Shown piece by piece: positions 17,232 to 26,943 of a DNA stretch of 64,000 nt. Position 1 is the first letter of the stretch, and each line of letters starts with the position of its first letter. The DNA is from Marisediminitalea aggregata. GTDB taxonomy: Bacteria > Pseudomonadota > Gammaproteobacteria > Enterobacterales > Alteromonadaceae. Below the pieces are notes generated by a model, which searched no databases, was not told where the DNA came from, and saw only the letters and a program-made list of their open reading frames with translations. The translations under genes and the position numbers were made by a program. The stretch lies in assembly GCF_900129565.1 (NCBI RefSeq), contig NZ_FQWD01000008.1:62001-126000 (forward strand), written 5' to 3'.

Positions 17232-20114
17232 ATGTCTCAACAAGCCCAAAAACGCATATATTTCACGCCGATTATTCTATTTGGCCTGCTCGCTACCTTT
17301 TTTATCAGTGTGGGGGCTTACCTGCAGGAGCAGGAGCGCGCTGTAGAACGGAATAAAGCGGAAAACCTGTCGGTTCAGGTAGTAGCGAATCTGCAAACCA
17401 TGGCCTCAGAGCGACATCAGGCTATGGAGTCTCTGATGCAGAACTGGCCGACTCAGGAACCCAACTACCTGGATTGGTTCAATGTGCAGGCGATTACTTT
17501 GTTGAGTATACAACGTGGTTACAGTAGCCTGATGTTGGTCGATCAACAAGGCGTAGTGAAATGGCTGGTACGCCCTCAGTATTCGTCAGAGCAATACTGG
17601 GATAACCACATCGTTGGTCAGTCATTATCGCTACCCGGCTTTCTTTATCACGCAAATGGCGAGCAGTATTTTAGTCAGTTAGTAAGCAACGATAAGGGGC
17701 ACCATTTTCTGCTTTACGGGCGCATGATAAGTCCTCAGGAGCCGCATTTGGGCTATGTGATGGCCAGCTTCGATTTACAGGCCTGGTTAGCCATGTCAAA
17801 TGGCCAGATTGTTGAACAGCACTACCATTTTCTGCTCACAGACACATCATTAAATACCATGACGGTGGGCACAAATGCGCCATCGGAAGACACACTTTTT
17901 CCTATACAGAGCGAAGCATTTAACGTACTGGGGCGCGAGTGGCGATTGCAGTTGGCTACACCTGAACCCGCGTACAGAGGTGGGTTACTGGTAACCTTAG
18001 TCGGACTGGTTATGTCTTTGCTGGCCACCATCGTATTGTTTAAATTGCTCAAAAGCGCAATGAACCTGGACCAGAGTCAATTACGCTACAAAACTGCCAG
18101 TGAAGCGGCGCTGGATGCACTGTTAATTTATAAACAGGAAGGCAACGAATATTATCTGGTGGAAGCCAATAAAATTGCCAATCAGTTGTTTCAGGGCGAT
18201 GTCTGTCTGTTAAAAGACAAGCCATTGTCCGAACAGCTCAGAACATTCAAGCAAGACCACATTGTGGCGCGTATCGCTGAAGTGGTCGATACCGATGCGC
18301 CCTTCGATGATTACATTGAAGTGAAAAGCCGCTTGATTAAACCACAATGGTTAAAAGTGCAGATTGTCCGTGCCGGGCGCGACATTGCCATTACATTGCG
18401 CGACGTCACAGAACGCTTCAACGCCCAACAGGCACTTCTGAAAAGTGAGGAGAAGTACCGGCGCTTAATTGACGGATTGTATCGTCACTTTGTTTATACG
18501 AAGACGCTGGAGCAGTCTTTCGTGTATGTGAGTAACGGCCTTTATTCTATTCTTGGCGTGCCGGCCGACACCTTTTGTGCACAGCAATCACGCTACCTTT
18601 CTGAGGTGCCCAATGATGCCAGTACAAGGCTGAAAGCAATCAAGTCTGGCGAAAATCCAGCCCCGTACCGTTTAAAATTACGTGCAGATTCAGGTGAAAC
18701 CAAAGTCATAGAGTTTGCTGATACAGGCGTCTTTGACGAGCGGGGTAAACTTATTGCCATTGAAGGGATTGCTCGGGATGTGACCGAAGAATTTGCCTTG
18801 CAGGAAGAAGTCACTTATCAGGCCAGTCATGATCAATTGACCGGCTTGATGAACCGTTATGCCTTTGATCACTACCTGACCAAATTGATTGGTAAGGTCA
18901 ATGCGGGTGAAGCCAGTGCGGTAATGTGCTTTATTGATATGGACCGATTCAAACTGGTTAACGACAGCTGCGGGCACCCGGCTGGAGACCGACTGCTTAA
19001 GGAGGTCGCCAATCTGTTTGCCGAGTTCGTCAATGAAAACGACCTGCTTGCGCGTATTGGTGGTGATGAGTTTTGTATGATATTCCGCAACCTGACGCTG
19101 GAGCAGGTGCTCGACAAACTCGACCGGTTGCTACAACACATCGCCGCCTATCGGTTTACCGTTGATGAAAAGGTCTTTTTTGTTGGCGCGAGTATTGGTG
19201 TGATTGATATTCAGCAGCCAGGTTGCAGTGCGGCTGATCTGATAAAAGCGGCAGATAACGCTTGCTACAAGGCAAAGTCGATGGGCCGCAACCGCTACTT
19301 TGTTTATACACCGACAGAAGAGCAGCAGGCGCTGGATCAGGTGGAAAGCAAGGTGCTGCAGCACTTCCAGATGGCGCTGGAAAACAATGGCTTTGAGCTG
19401 TTCTTCCAACCCATTATCGACCTGCAAAACAATAAGCAGCGTACTCAGGGAGAAGTGCTGCTGAGACTGATAGGCGAAGATGGTCAACATATCAGTCCGG
19501 GTGTTTTTATCCCTCTGGCCGAGCAGCACGGCGTAATGAACAAAATTGATTGGTGGGTGGTAGACAATACCCTGCGATTCTTGCAGCAAAATACGGCGTT
19601 CTGTCGCCAGCTCGACAAAATTGCCATTAATCTGTCGGGCATCACCCTGAGCGATGAAACCCTGCTCAAACAAATAGTGCAACAGATACAGCGCAGTAAT
19701 GTGCCAACCGAAAAGCTGTGCTTTGAAATTACTGAAACCTCGGCGGTGACGAATCTGACGTCTGCAAAATGGTTTATCGATGAACTGCGCGCGTTGGGCT
19801 GTCGCTTTGCGTTAGATGACTTTGGCGCAGGTATGTCGTCCTTTACCTATCTGAAAAACCTAGCAGTGGATTACATTAAAATCGACGGGTCATTTGTGCG
19901 TAACATGGTGCGTGACAAAATTGATTATGAAACGGTGAAAGCCATCAACAACATTGCGCAGAGTATGGGCAAACAAACTATTGCAGAGTTCGTTGTTGAC
20001 GACGCGACACGCGAAGCGCTTGTGGAGCTCGGTATTGACTATGGACAAGGCTACGCATTGGGTTATCCTGAACCTTTAGTCAATCGCTGTAAAACATTAC
20101 AGTTGGTTAGTTAA
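17232..20114 (+). CDS. Membrane sensor with PAS, GGDEF and EAL domains
   Basis: The 960-residue protein has an N-terminal membrane helix (about 10-30), a periplasmic sensory region to about 250, a second helix (about 250-275), two PAS-like regions (about 290-400 and 410-520), a GGDEF domain with an intact GGDEF at 610-614, and an EAL domain with EVL in place of EAL at 741-743, EITETS, LDDFGAG and DYIKIDGSF. The catalytic glutamate and the metal ligands are kept, so cyclic-di-GMP phosphodiesterase activity is likely. The RxxD inhibitory site before GGDEF is absent (NEND). It should tune cyclic-di-GMP in response to an external cue. Confidence 0.94.
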   Translation: MSQQAQKRIYFTPIILFGLLATFFISVGAYLQEQERAVERNKAENLSVQVVANLQTMASERHQAMESLMQNWPTQEPNYLDWFNVQAITLLSIQRGYSSLMLVDQQGVVKWLVRPQYSSEQYWDNHIVGQSLSLPGFLYHANGEQYFSQLVSNDKGHHFLLYGRMISPQEPHLGYVMASFDLQAWLAMSNGQIVEQHYHFLLTDTSLNTMTVGTNAPSEDTLFPIQSEAFNVLGREWRLQLATPEPAYRGGLLVTLVGLVMSLLATIVLFKLLKSAMNLDQSQLRYKTASEAALDALLIYKQEGNEYYLVEANKIANQLFQGDVCLLKDKPLSEQLRTFKQDHIVARIAEVVDTDAPFDDYIEVKSRLIKPQWLKVQIVRAGRDIAITLRDVTERFNAQQALLKSEEKYRRLIDGLYRHFVYTKTLEQSFVYVSNGLYSILGVPADTFCAQQSRYLSEVPNDASTRLKAIKSGENPAPYRLKLRADSGETKVIEFADTGVFDERGKLIAIEGIARDVTEEFALQEEVTYQASHDQLTGLMNRYAFDHYLTKLIGKVNAGEASAVMCFIDMDRFKLVNDSCGHPAGDRLLKEVANLFAEFVNENDLLARIGGDEFCMIFRNLTLEQVLDKLDRLLQHIAAYRFTVDEKVFFVGASIGVIDIQQPGCSAADLIKAADNACYKAKSMGRNRYFVYTPTEEQQALDQVESKVLQHFQMALENNGFELFFQPIIDLQNNKQRTQGEVLLRLIGEDGQHISPGVFIPLAEQHGVMNKIDWWVVDNTLRFLQQNTAFCRQLDKIAINLSGITLSDETLLKQIVQQIQRSNVPTEKLCFEITETSAVTNLTSAKWFIDELRALGCRFALDDFGAGMSSFTYLKNLAVDYIKIDGSFVRNMVRDKIDYETVKAINNIAQSMGKQTIAEFVVDDATREALVELGIDYGQGYALGYPEPLVNRCKTLQLVS

Positions 20115-20163
20115 TATTACTTCACCGCCAGTTAGCAGAGCGGCTGGCAAGTAAGGAGGATTC

Positions 20164-20538
20164 ATGGGATTACTTGATGCATTAATGGGCAACGCCAGTG
20201 AAGTCGATGTAGCTGAGGTGCAGGAAGAGCTACAACCAATACTCGGCAATGCTGAAAACGTTGTAAGTGCTTACAAACTGGTAAGAGACCTGATTGTCTT
20301 TACCAACCATCGTTTTATGTTCATTGACAAGCAGGGTATGACAGGTCGGAAAGTGGAATATCACTCCGTACCCTACAAAGCCATTACCCAGTTTAAAGTG
20401 GAAACGGCAGGCCACTTCGACATGGACGCAGAGCTGCGTATATTCATTTCAGGGCAGTCTGAAGCGTTGAAATTTGAACTGAAAAAAGACACCGCGATTG
20501 GTGTGCAGAAGTCACTTGCGAACGCGATGTTCGGTTAA
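20164..20538 (+). CDS. Bacterial PH-domain protein (bPH_1)
   Basis: The 124-residue product MGLLDALMGNASEVD... contains the bacterial pleckstrin-homology fold: LVRDLIVFTNHRFMFIDKQG, a VPYKAITQFKVETAG block and ELRIFISG. It has no signal peptide or membrane helix and is probably cytoplasmic. An ideal TAAGGAGGATTC precedes ATG 20164. It follows the GGDEF/EAL gene after 49 bases and ends at a strong terminator; a functional link with that gene is not shown. Function of the family is unknown. Confidence 0.88.
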   Translation: MGLLDALMGNASEVDVAEVQEELQPILGNAENVVSAYKLVRDLIVFTNHRFMFIDKQGMTGRKVEYHSVPYKAITQFKVETAGHFDMDAELRIFISGQSEALKFELKKDTAIGVQKSLANAMFG

Positions 20539-20555
20539 TATTCGGTTTCTACATC

Positions 20556-20587
20556 AAAAAGCCCACTTCATTTGAAGTGGGCTTTTT
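20556..20587. terminator. Bidirectional terminator, PH gene / subtilase
   Basis: A 14-bp stem (20556-20569 with 20574-20587), a 4-base loop and flanking A and T runs lie between the convergent PH-domain and protease genes. Confidence 0.9.
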
Positions 20588-20607
20588 TGTCTGAGTATGT
20601 AGTGGGT

Positions 20608-22452
20608 TTAGAACACAACGGTGACGACCGCAGAGCAGGTCGACGTGCCTGATTCACACACCTGGTAGTCATAAACACCGCCGCCTTTTACATTTAAAGC
20701 ATCAGTGTAAGTTGTGGTGCCACTGACTGTGGCAATGGTGCTGCCATTGCGGTAAATATCCATGGCTGCGCTGCTGTTTACCCAGCTTAAATCGACGCGT
20801 TGTGAGCCCTTCACTTTGTAGCCGTTAGCCGTCAGTGTAAGGTCGGTACCGGTATCACCACCACCGCCATTATCACCGCCACCACCGTTGCCACCAGCAC
20901 AGCCATTCGCCGTTAGGTATGCATCGGCCGCGGCCGCCTGAACAATACCGTAACCGAAGTATACGTCCTTGCCAGCTGCACCAGCGTCCATCGCTGTGGC
21001 TTTTAATGCCTCACGAATCTCAGTACCTGTACAGGTCTCATGGTTTGACCATACCAGCGCAGCCACACCTGAAACGGCAGGGGTTGCCATGGACGTTCCG
21101 CTTAGGAAGCCATAATCGCTAGCGCCAACCGTAATGTCAGCTGAGGTAGCAGCAAGAATAGCTGAACGGTCTTCCAGTGCGGCACCGACCGCCGGAATTG
21201 AGGTTGCGTTGGTGTCACCTAACGTGCCGTAAAGTATACCGGCTTCGTTATTGATGATCACAGCGCCCACACCACCAGATGCCTCACAATTGGCAACTTT
21301 GTCCTGGAACGAAATAACACCGCGGTCAATAACGCACACTTTACCCGCGGCACCAGCATCAGTGCTTTCAGCCGTGCCCATAAAGAACGTGTTACCGCTT
21401 GCACTACCGGTGTTTTCCATTGCGCTGGAAGCGAAGCCTGCGCCATCCACGCTCAGACCAGACATGACGGCCGTTCCCGCAGGGACTGTTGAAAGTGTAT
21501 CTACGCCACCCGCGGTAACCTCAACACAAATTGTTTCGTCGGTTGTCGTGCGCTTTCCTCGACCCGTTGTACAACTTGGGAATTGAGAAAAGTCAGCGAT
21601 GGCGTTATTCGCATCATTGGCACCAATCATCATGACAGACGAGTAACCAGCGGGGTACATGCGTGACGAGTTACCATCGTTACCCGCTGCAGCAACCACT
21701 AAACCACCTGCGGCAGTGAAGTCTTTAAAGGCGTTTTCTTCAGTATTATTTGCCGCGCCTCCGCCTAAGCTCATATTGATAATATTGGCTCCAGCCTGAC
21801 CACACAATTGTGCCGCCTGGGCCAGATCAGAGGAATAACCCCAACCTTCTGCGTTGAATACCTTGATAATATGCATGTCGACGCCCGGCGCCATACCCAC
21901 TACGCCGTAGCTGTTGTCTGCAGCACCAATGGTGCCCGCTACATGAGTACCGTGCTCGCCACCTGCGTTAAACCAATTGCCTGTTCCCGGGTCGTTGTCG
22001 CCGGTAATATTTGCCCAGACAAAGTCGGGGTTTGTGCTGTCTAAACCCGAGTCGATCACGCACACTTTCATGCCAGCACTGGCGTTAAAGGCAACCTGAT
22101 CCGCCTGAGCCTGATACACGGCATAAGGCGTTATTTGCGTTTGCATCGGGCTACCTGCGTCATCGTTAAACAACGCCATTGCGGAGCGCAACGCATCTTC
22201 TTCTACCAGTTTTACGTGAGGATTATTAAGCAGTCCTTTGACTTCATCCAGCGATTTACCGGTAAAGGTCGCAGCAATGAAGCCATCTGCGTCAACGTGA
22301 ACCTGTCCGCCGAGTTGTTTGGTCAGCGCTTTAACAACGCCTTTTGACGGGTTGTCTACCTGAATGATGTATCTGTCGTTTGCTGCAACAGCTGAAGCAC
22401 TCATGGCCATCAACACGGCTGCCATGGTCGGTCTTAGGGTAGTTTTTATCAT
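20608..22452 (-). CDS. Secreted subtilisin-like (S8) protease with PA insert
   Basis: The 614-residue product has a signal peptide (cleaved after SAVAA), an I9-type propeptide (YIIQVDNPSKG to about residue 90), and an S8 catalytic domain with Asp in CVIDSGLD, His in GEHGTHVAGT and Ser454 in GTSMATPAVSG. A protease-associated (PA) domain is inserted between the Asn region and the catalytic Ser. A Gly-rich linker (GGNGGGGDNGGGGD) leads to a C-terminal beta-sandwich of about 85 residues like Fn3. ATG 22452 follows AAGAAG and is favoured over GTG 22467. An extracellular protein-degrading role fits the neighbouring DPP IV. Confidence 0.95.
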   Translation of the reverse strand: MIKTTLRPTMAAVLMAMSASAVAANDRYIIQVDNPSKGVVKALTKQLGGQVHVDADGFIAATFTGKSLDEVKGLLNNPHVKLVEEDALRSAMALFNDDAGSPMQTQITPYAVYQAQADQVAFNASAGMKVCVIDSGLDSTNPDFVWANITGDNDPGTGNWFNAGGEHGTHVAGTIGAADNSYGVVGMAPGVDMHIIKVFNAEGWGYSSDLAQAAQLCGQAGANIINMSLGGGAANNTEENAFKDFTAAGGLVVAAAGNDGNSSRMYPAGYSSVMMIGANDANNAIADFSQFPSCTTGRGKRTTTDETICVEVTAGGVDTLSTVPAGTAVMSGLSVDGAGFASSAMENTGSASGNTFFMGTAESTDAGAAGKVCVIDRGVISFQDKVANCEASGGVGAVIINNEAGILYGTLGDTNATSIPAVGAALEDRSAILAATSADITVGASDYGFLSGTSMATPAVSGVAALVWSNHETCTGTEIREALKATAMDAGAAGKDVYFGYGIVQAAAADAYLTANGCAGGNGGGGDNGGGGDTGTDLTLTANGYKVKGSQRVDLSWVNSSAAMDIYRNGSTIATVSGTTTYTDALNVKGGGVYDYQVCESGTSTCSAVVTVVF

Positions 22453-22628
22453 TTTATACTTCTTCACTTGTGTATTTGATTTGATTGCCGAATTTAATTC
22501 GGTCTAATTGATATATGCATATGTTGGGGTAAACCCCTATTGAAGCTATGCAATAAAAATCAGATTGGCAATAAGAAGAAGTAAATAATAGGTATGGAAT
22601 TACATTCGTTATTAGGGATCAAAAATAA

Positions 22629-22657
22629 TTGCGTGACAGGAAGTCCCTGTCACGCAA
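22629..22657 (-). terminator. Terminator after the DPP IV gene
   Basis: A perfect 12-bp stem (22629-22640 with 22646-22657) with a 5-base loop lies 17 bases after the leftward DPP IV stop and is followed on that strand by AATTATTTTT. It makes the protease gene downstream a separate transcription unit. Confidence 0.8.
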
Positions 22658-22673
22658 AGCATTTTGTTAAAGC

Positions 22674-24878
22674 TTATTTCACGCCGAAGTGACGATCAAA
22701 AAAGTTAGTGATGGTGTGGTATAAGTGAATACCGGTTTGTTTTCCGCGGATACTGTGTTTTTTGCCCGGGTAATCCATGACTTCGAAAGGCTTACCCATA
22801 TCCTGCAGGTGTTTGTACAGCTTGGTACTGTGCGTAAACAATACGTTGTCATCGGCCATTCCGTGATAAATCAGCAGTGGGCCTTTCAGATCCTGGGCGT
22901 AAGGGAATACCGATGAGGCGTCGTAGGCGTCGCTATCCGTATTCGGGTTACCCATGTAACGCTCAGTATAGTGGGTGTCATACAAACGCCAGGTCGTAAC
23001 AGGTGCACCTGACACTCCGGCTTTGAAGTAATCTCCCGCTTTGAACATGCTCATCAGTGTCATGTAGCCACCGTAGCTGTGGCCGTAAACACCAATACGT
23101 TCTTTGTCTACGTAGGGCAGGGTATGCAAAAACTTCACGCCGGTAACCTGATCATCTACCTCAACGCTACCCATGGCTTTGTAGATTGGCTCTTCAAACG
23201 CTTTGCCGCGGTAGTTAGAGCCACGGTTATCAATACTGAATACCACATAGCCTTTGCTTACCCAATGTTGCATAAGCAAGCCGCGGTTGCCGCCCCACTG
23301 GTTGTTGACGACCTGGGCATGTGGACCACCGTACAGGTAAACAATAACAGGGTGCTTGCCTTCCAGCTTGGCTGGCTTGTATAAGCGGTAGTAAAGTTCG
23401 ATGCCTTCATCGTTGGTGATGGTGCCGAATTCTGGCTTAATCCAATCTTTTACATAAGGTGTCAGCGGGTGGTTGGCATCCAGTTTATTTTCTTCCAGCC
23501 AGGTAATTTGCTTGCCCGATGCTTTGTGCAGGCTAACCTGGAAGGGCGTGTTGGCTGTAGATGACATATCAATGTAAATGGAAGCATCGCCGCTAAACGT
23601 GATGTGGTGATAGCCTTCACGTGCAGTCAGTTTGCTAACGTCTCCGCCTTTCAGATTGACGCTGTACAGGTGACTTTCAAGAGGCGTGTCCTTGCGGCCG
23701 GTAAAATACACTTTACCCGCTTTTTCGTCGACGGCTTCAAGCTGATCAACAACCCACTCACCTTTGGTCAACTGACGCACCAGTGTACCGTCGCTGTTAA
23801 ACAGATAGAGGTGTTTAAAACCATCGCGCTCAGAGGCCCATATAAACTGTTTGCCCTGGTTTATAAAGGTAAAGTCGTCATGCAGATTCACCCAGGTGTT
23901 GGATGACTCGGTAAGTAACACTTCCTGCGAGTGAGTTTTCACATTAACGCTTCGCAGTTCCAGTGCTTGCTGTGTGCGGTTCTGCCATTGATAGGTAAAG
24001 TGTTTACTGTCTGGCATCCACTTGCCGCGCGCCAGATAAATGTCTTCGTCTTTACCTAAGTCAACCCAGTTACGTTGCTGGGTTTTCAGGTGCTGAATAG
24101 CCAGGCGGATTTTGACGTTGGGCGTACCAGCAGAGGGGTACTTTTGCTCAATCATCTTGATTTCATCGGCGTAGATTTCCGAACGGGTAATGATGTCTAC
24201 CGGCGTTTCATCTACTTCCGTAAAGGCGATGTACTGCTCGTCAGGTGACCACCAGTAGCCGGTCATACGGCCCATTTCTTCCTGGGCTACAAATTCAGCC
24301 ATACCGTACTTAAGATTGCCGCCACCGTTGGTGGTAATAGCGGTTTCTTCACCACTGGCAATATGTTTTACATACAGGTTCTGATCGCGAATAAAGGAGA
24401 TGTAGTTTCCTTTCGGCGAGAGCTTGATGTCGGTCTCAAAGGCCTCGGTATTCAGCAGCTGTTTCGCACCTGGCTCGCCGAGTTTGTGGTAGAACACATC
24501 GCCGCCCATTGGGAACAGCAAAGCGGTGCCGTCGGCTGACCACTGATAACTAACGATCCCGGTGCCGGACAGTCGCATACGCTCACGGCGGGCTTTTTCT
24601 TCGTCTGACAGGGTTTCTTCTCCCGACGACAGTTCGTCAGAGTCGAATAGCAGGCGCGATTCGCCTGACGCAATGTTATATTCCCACAGGTCCAGGCGTT
24701 CGTAGTCAGACTGTTTGCCCTGCAGGTAGGTGACGCGTTTGCCGTCAGGGGCCACTTTCAGACTGCGTGGCGAACTACCAGCGAGCGATGGGGATTCATA
24801 AATACGTTCAATGGTTAACGTGTCAGCCGTTACCGTATGATTGAGCATAAGGGCTCCAAGTATTAAAGCTTTTTTCAT
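22674..24878 (-). CDS. Dipeptidyl-peptidase IV (S9B)
   Basis: The 734-residue product has a signal peptide (MKKALILGALMLNHTVTA), an N-terminal eight-bladed beta-propeller with the substrate-N-terminus-binding double Glu (AEFVAQEEMGRM), and a C-terminal alpha/beta-hydrolase domain with Ser601 in GHSYGGYM, Asp in GMADDNV and His in KKHSIRG. It releases X-Pro or X-Ala dipeptides in the periplasm, complementing the neighbouring subtilase. I prefer ATG 24878, which starts at the signal peptide, over the 12-residue longer form from 24914. It is divergent from the NAD-binding protein gene. Confidence 0.94.
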   Translation of the reverse strand: MKKALILGALMLNHTVTADTLTIERIYESPSLAGSSPRSLKVAPDGKRVTYLQGKQSDYERLDLWEYNIASGESRLLFDSDELSSGEETLSDEEKARRERMRLSGTGIVSYQWSADGTALLFPMGGDVFYHKLGEPGAKQLLNTEAFETDIKLSPKGNYISFIRDQNLYVKHIASGEETAITTNGGGNLKYGMAEFVAQEEMGRMTGYWWSPDEQYIAFTEVDETPVDIITRSEIYADEIKMIEQKYPSAGTPNVKIRLAIQHLKTQQRNWVDLGKDEDIYLARGKWMPDSKHFTYQWQNRTQQALELRSVNVKTHSQEVLLTESSNTWVNLHDDFTFINQGKQFIWASERDGFKHLYLFNSDGTLVRQLTKGEWVVDQLEAVDEKAGKVYFTGRKDTPLESHLYSVNLKGGDVSKLTAREGYHHITFSGDASIYIDMSSTANTPFQVSLHKASGKQITWLEENKLDANHPLTPYVKDWIKPEFGTITNDEGIELYYRLYKPAKLEGKHPVIVYLYGGPHAQVVNNQWGGNRGLLMQHWVSKGYVVFSIDNRGSNYRGKAFEEPIYKAMGSVEVDDQVTGVKFLHTLPYVDKERIGVYGHSYGGYMTLMSMFKAGDYFKAGVSGAPVTTWRLYDTHYTERYMGNPNTDSDAYDASSVFPYAQDLKGPLLIYHGMADDNVLFTHSTKLYKHLQDMGKPFEVMDYPGKKHSIRGKQTGIHLYHTITNFFDRHFGVK

Positions 24879-24968
24879 GAATAGGCTACTATCTGTCGTT
24901 TGAAATGATCCCAAACAGGGGGATGGCTTCTAATTATAGGTACTTACAACGCGGAAGGATGACACACT

Positions 24969-25604
24969 TTGAGTTTGATAAAAAGCGCACTTATCTTAGG
25001 TGCCAGTGGGTTGGTGGGAAGGCAGTTGTTGCAGCAGCTACTCGATGACCCTCGCTATGCATCCGTTACCTGTCTGGTGCGACGACCGTTGGCAAAGCAA
25101 CAATACCGTGATCCGCACAACAAGTTGCAACCTGTGGTGATCGACTTTGAAGATCCGGAGTCCTACCAGGGCTATTTTACCGTTGATCATGTGTATTGCT
25201 GTTTGGGGACAACGTTAAAGCGTGCTGGCAGCAAGCAGGCGTTCAGAAAGGTCGATTTTGAATATGTACACGTCGCTGCACAATTGGCCCGGGCCCAGCG
25301 TGCCAAAGGTTTCGTGTGGATTTCTGCGGTGGGCGCCAATGCCAAAAGTAAGCACTTTTACTTACGGGTGAAAGGCGAATTGGAAAACGCGATTCTGCGC
25401 ATGCCCCAGTTAGCGCATGCTGCAGCAGTGAGACCCGGCGTATTGATTGGCGAACGAGAAGGGGACGAGCGTATGCTGGAACGCGTGACAGCGAATACCC
25501 TGACGTTACTTAAGCCAATAATGGTTGGCCCCCTTAAAAAATACCGTGCTGTGTATCCTGAGCAGGTGGCGCGGGAAATGATAAGACTACAGCCGTTTTC
25601 ATAG
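24969..25604 (+). CDS. NAD(P)-binding Rossmann protein (SDR-a/HTATIP2-like)
   Basis: The 211-residue product begins with the dinucleotide-binding ALILGASGLVGRQLL and shows the atypical short-chain dehydrogenase pattern of HTATIP2/YbjT-like proteins: VYCCLGTTLKRAGSKQAFRKVD, FVWISAVGAN and a FYLRVKGELE segment carrying the active-site Tyr-x3-Lys (YLRVK). It is a cytoplasmic oxidoreductase or NADPH sensor of unknown substrate. Translation must start at TTG 24969, since the nearby ATG at 24959 is out of frame; GGAAGGA lies about 10 bases upstream. It precedes trmN by about 20 bases. Confidence 0.85.
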   Translation: MSLIKSALILGASGLVGRQLLQQLLDDPRYASVTCLVRRPLAKQQYRDPHNKLQPVVIDFEDPESYQGYFTVDHVYCCLGTTLKRAGSKQAFRKVDFEYVHVAAQLARAQRAKGFVWISAVGANAKSKHFYLRVKGELENAILRMPQLAHAAAVRPGVLIGEREGDERMLERVTANTLTLLKPIMVGPLKKYRAVYPEQVAREMIRLQPFS

Positions 25605-25624
25605 CGTAAGAGGTGGATGTTTCG

Positions 25625-26356
25625 GTGACCAAACCGGCAGGATTTCAATGTAAGCAGTTTTTTGTTGCGCATGAACAGTGCGCGATGAAAGTCGGCACCG
25701 ATAGCCTGATATTGGGCAGCATTGCCGAGCCAGTTCACGCCAGGCGTATTCTGGATATTGGCACAGGCAGTGGCTTACTGGCTCTGATGATGGCGCAAAA
25801 GTCCGATGCCAACTGCACAGTGGATGCGGTTGAACTTGATGAGCGGGCAGCATTACAAGCGGAGACTAACTTTGCCCAAAGTCCCTGGGCTGAGCGTTTA
25901 TGTGTTAAGCGAGAGGATATTGCCCACTTCGAGCCTGACGCGCGTTATGATCTGATCATTTCAAACCCGCCCTATTTTGCCGGGACTGATGACAGAACCC
26001 GCGCATATGAAACCATGGACGAGCAGAGAAAACTCGCACGCCTCGAACATGGCTTGCGGATTGAGGATTTCTTCAGGCACTGCGCCAGGTTACTGGCTGG
26101 CGAGGGGAGTGTTTATTGCGTCTATCCTCATCAACGGCATAACGATGTGGTTAATGCCGCAAGTGATGCCGGGTTATTCGTTGATCAGCGCTGGGATGTT
26201 CACAATAAGGCAGACAGTTTGCCAAAGGTCAGTGTCTATCGATTGTCTGCCATGGCTTCTTTTACACAGATACACTCGCTAACGATAAGAAACGAAGACA
26301 ACAGCTACACCGATGAGTTTAAGACTTTGTGTCAGGCGTTTTATCTGAATTTTTGA
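25625..26356 (+). CDS. trmN: tRNA1(Val) A37 N6-methyltransferase TrmN (YfiC)
   Basis: TrmN methylates N6 of A37 in tRNA1(Val) using S-adenosylmethionine. The 243-residue product has FKCxQF-like N terminus (FQCKQFFVAHEQCAMKVGTDS), the SAM-binding ILDIGTGSGLLALM, and the N6-adenine methylase signature IISNPPYF. Two in-frame GTG starts exist, 25613 and 25625; the second has AGAGG at a usable distance, the first does not, so I chose 25625. It follows the Rossmann protein gene closely and ends at a bidirectional terminator. Confidence 0.92.
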   Translation: MTKPAGFQCKQFFVAHEQCAMKVGTDSLILGSIAEPVHARRILDIGTGSGLLALMMAQKSDANCTVDAVELDERAALQAETNFAQSPWAERLCVKREDIAHFEPDARYDLIISNPPYFAGTDDRTRAYETMDEQRKLARLEHGLRIEDFFRHCARLLAGEGSVYCVYPHQRHNDVVNAASDAGLFVDQRWDVHNKADSLPKVSVYRLSAMASFTQIHSLTIRNEDNSYTDEFKTLCQAFYLNF

Positions 26357-26364
26357 CAGGCACA

Positions 26365-26391
26365 AAAAAAGCGCGATAAACGCGCTTTTTT
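26365..26391. terminator. Bidirectional terminator, trmN / exbD
   Basis: An 11-bp stem (26365-26375 with 26381-26391) formed by A6-GCGCG and CGCGC-T6 with a 5-base loop lies between convergent genes. Confidence 0.9.
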
Positions 26392-26406
26392 CAAATAAAT
26401 TCTGGT

Positions 26407-26808
26407 TTAAGACTTAACCAGTACAGATACCTTGTTGATACCCGCTTCTTTTGCCTGGTTCATTACCTCAACCACAACACCGTGTTCAGTGTTCTCGTGG
26501 GCCTGGATAGCCGCAGAATCAGTTGGGTTTTCAGCCAGGTAAGTCTGAATGTTTGCGATAACGCGACGGATGTCAACTTCGCGGCCATTCATGATAATTG
26601 TACCCATTTCGTCGATGCGAATAGACAGCGACTTAGAAGGATTGTTTGACTGATTTTTGTTCTCAGGACGATTTACATCTAACCCTTTCTCTTTAACGAA
26701 AGACGTGGTTACGATGAAGAAAATCAACATGATGAACACGATGTCCAACATGGGAGTCATGTCGACCTGTGCTTCATCATCACCGGATGTATGCTTTTTT
26801 CTTTTCAT
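26407..26808 (-). CDS. ExbD/TolR-family protein, unpaired
   Basis: ExbD-type proteins work with a proton-channel partner (ExbB) to energise TonB or similar systems. The 133-residue product has the hallmark VDMTPMLDIVFIMLIFFIVTTSF helix with the proton-relay Asp, and a periplasmic domain of about 85 residues. No exbB, tolQ or tonB gene lies beside it: its neighbours are trmN (convergent) and the LPD1-like gene 135 bases upstream. It probably pairs with an ExbB encoded elsewhere. AATTTC-type promoter signals upstream are not clear. Confidence 0.92.
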   Translation of the reverse strand: MKRKKHTSGDDEAQVDMTPMLDIVFIMLIFFIVTTSFVKEKGLDVNRPENKNQSNNPSKSLSIRIDEMGTIIMNGREVDIRRVIANIQTYLAENPTDSAAIQAHENTEHGVVVEVMNQAKEAGINKVSVLVKS

Positions 26809-26943
26809 TTGGTTTTCTAATCTCTAACACTTGTGCGCCTAGTATACTGTTTGTAACAAAAAACTGTAGTGATTTGTACAAAGAAATTACCAAGGTGCGA
26901 TGGATTTAATGCATTTGTCGATAACTTTCGTTAGAAAACGACA

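Noticed and set aside
19452..19460. EVL instead of EAL read as an inactivated phosphodiesterase
   Set aside because: The catalytic Glu and downstream acidic motifs are retained; EVL is a common active variant.
19131..19682. 183-residue leftward frame inside the GGDEF/EAL gene
   Set aside because: It is antisense to a clearly functional coding region and shows no protein-like features.
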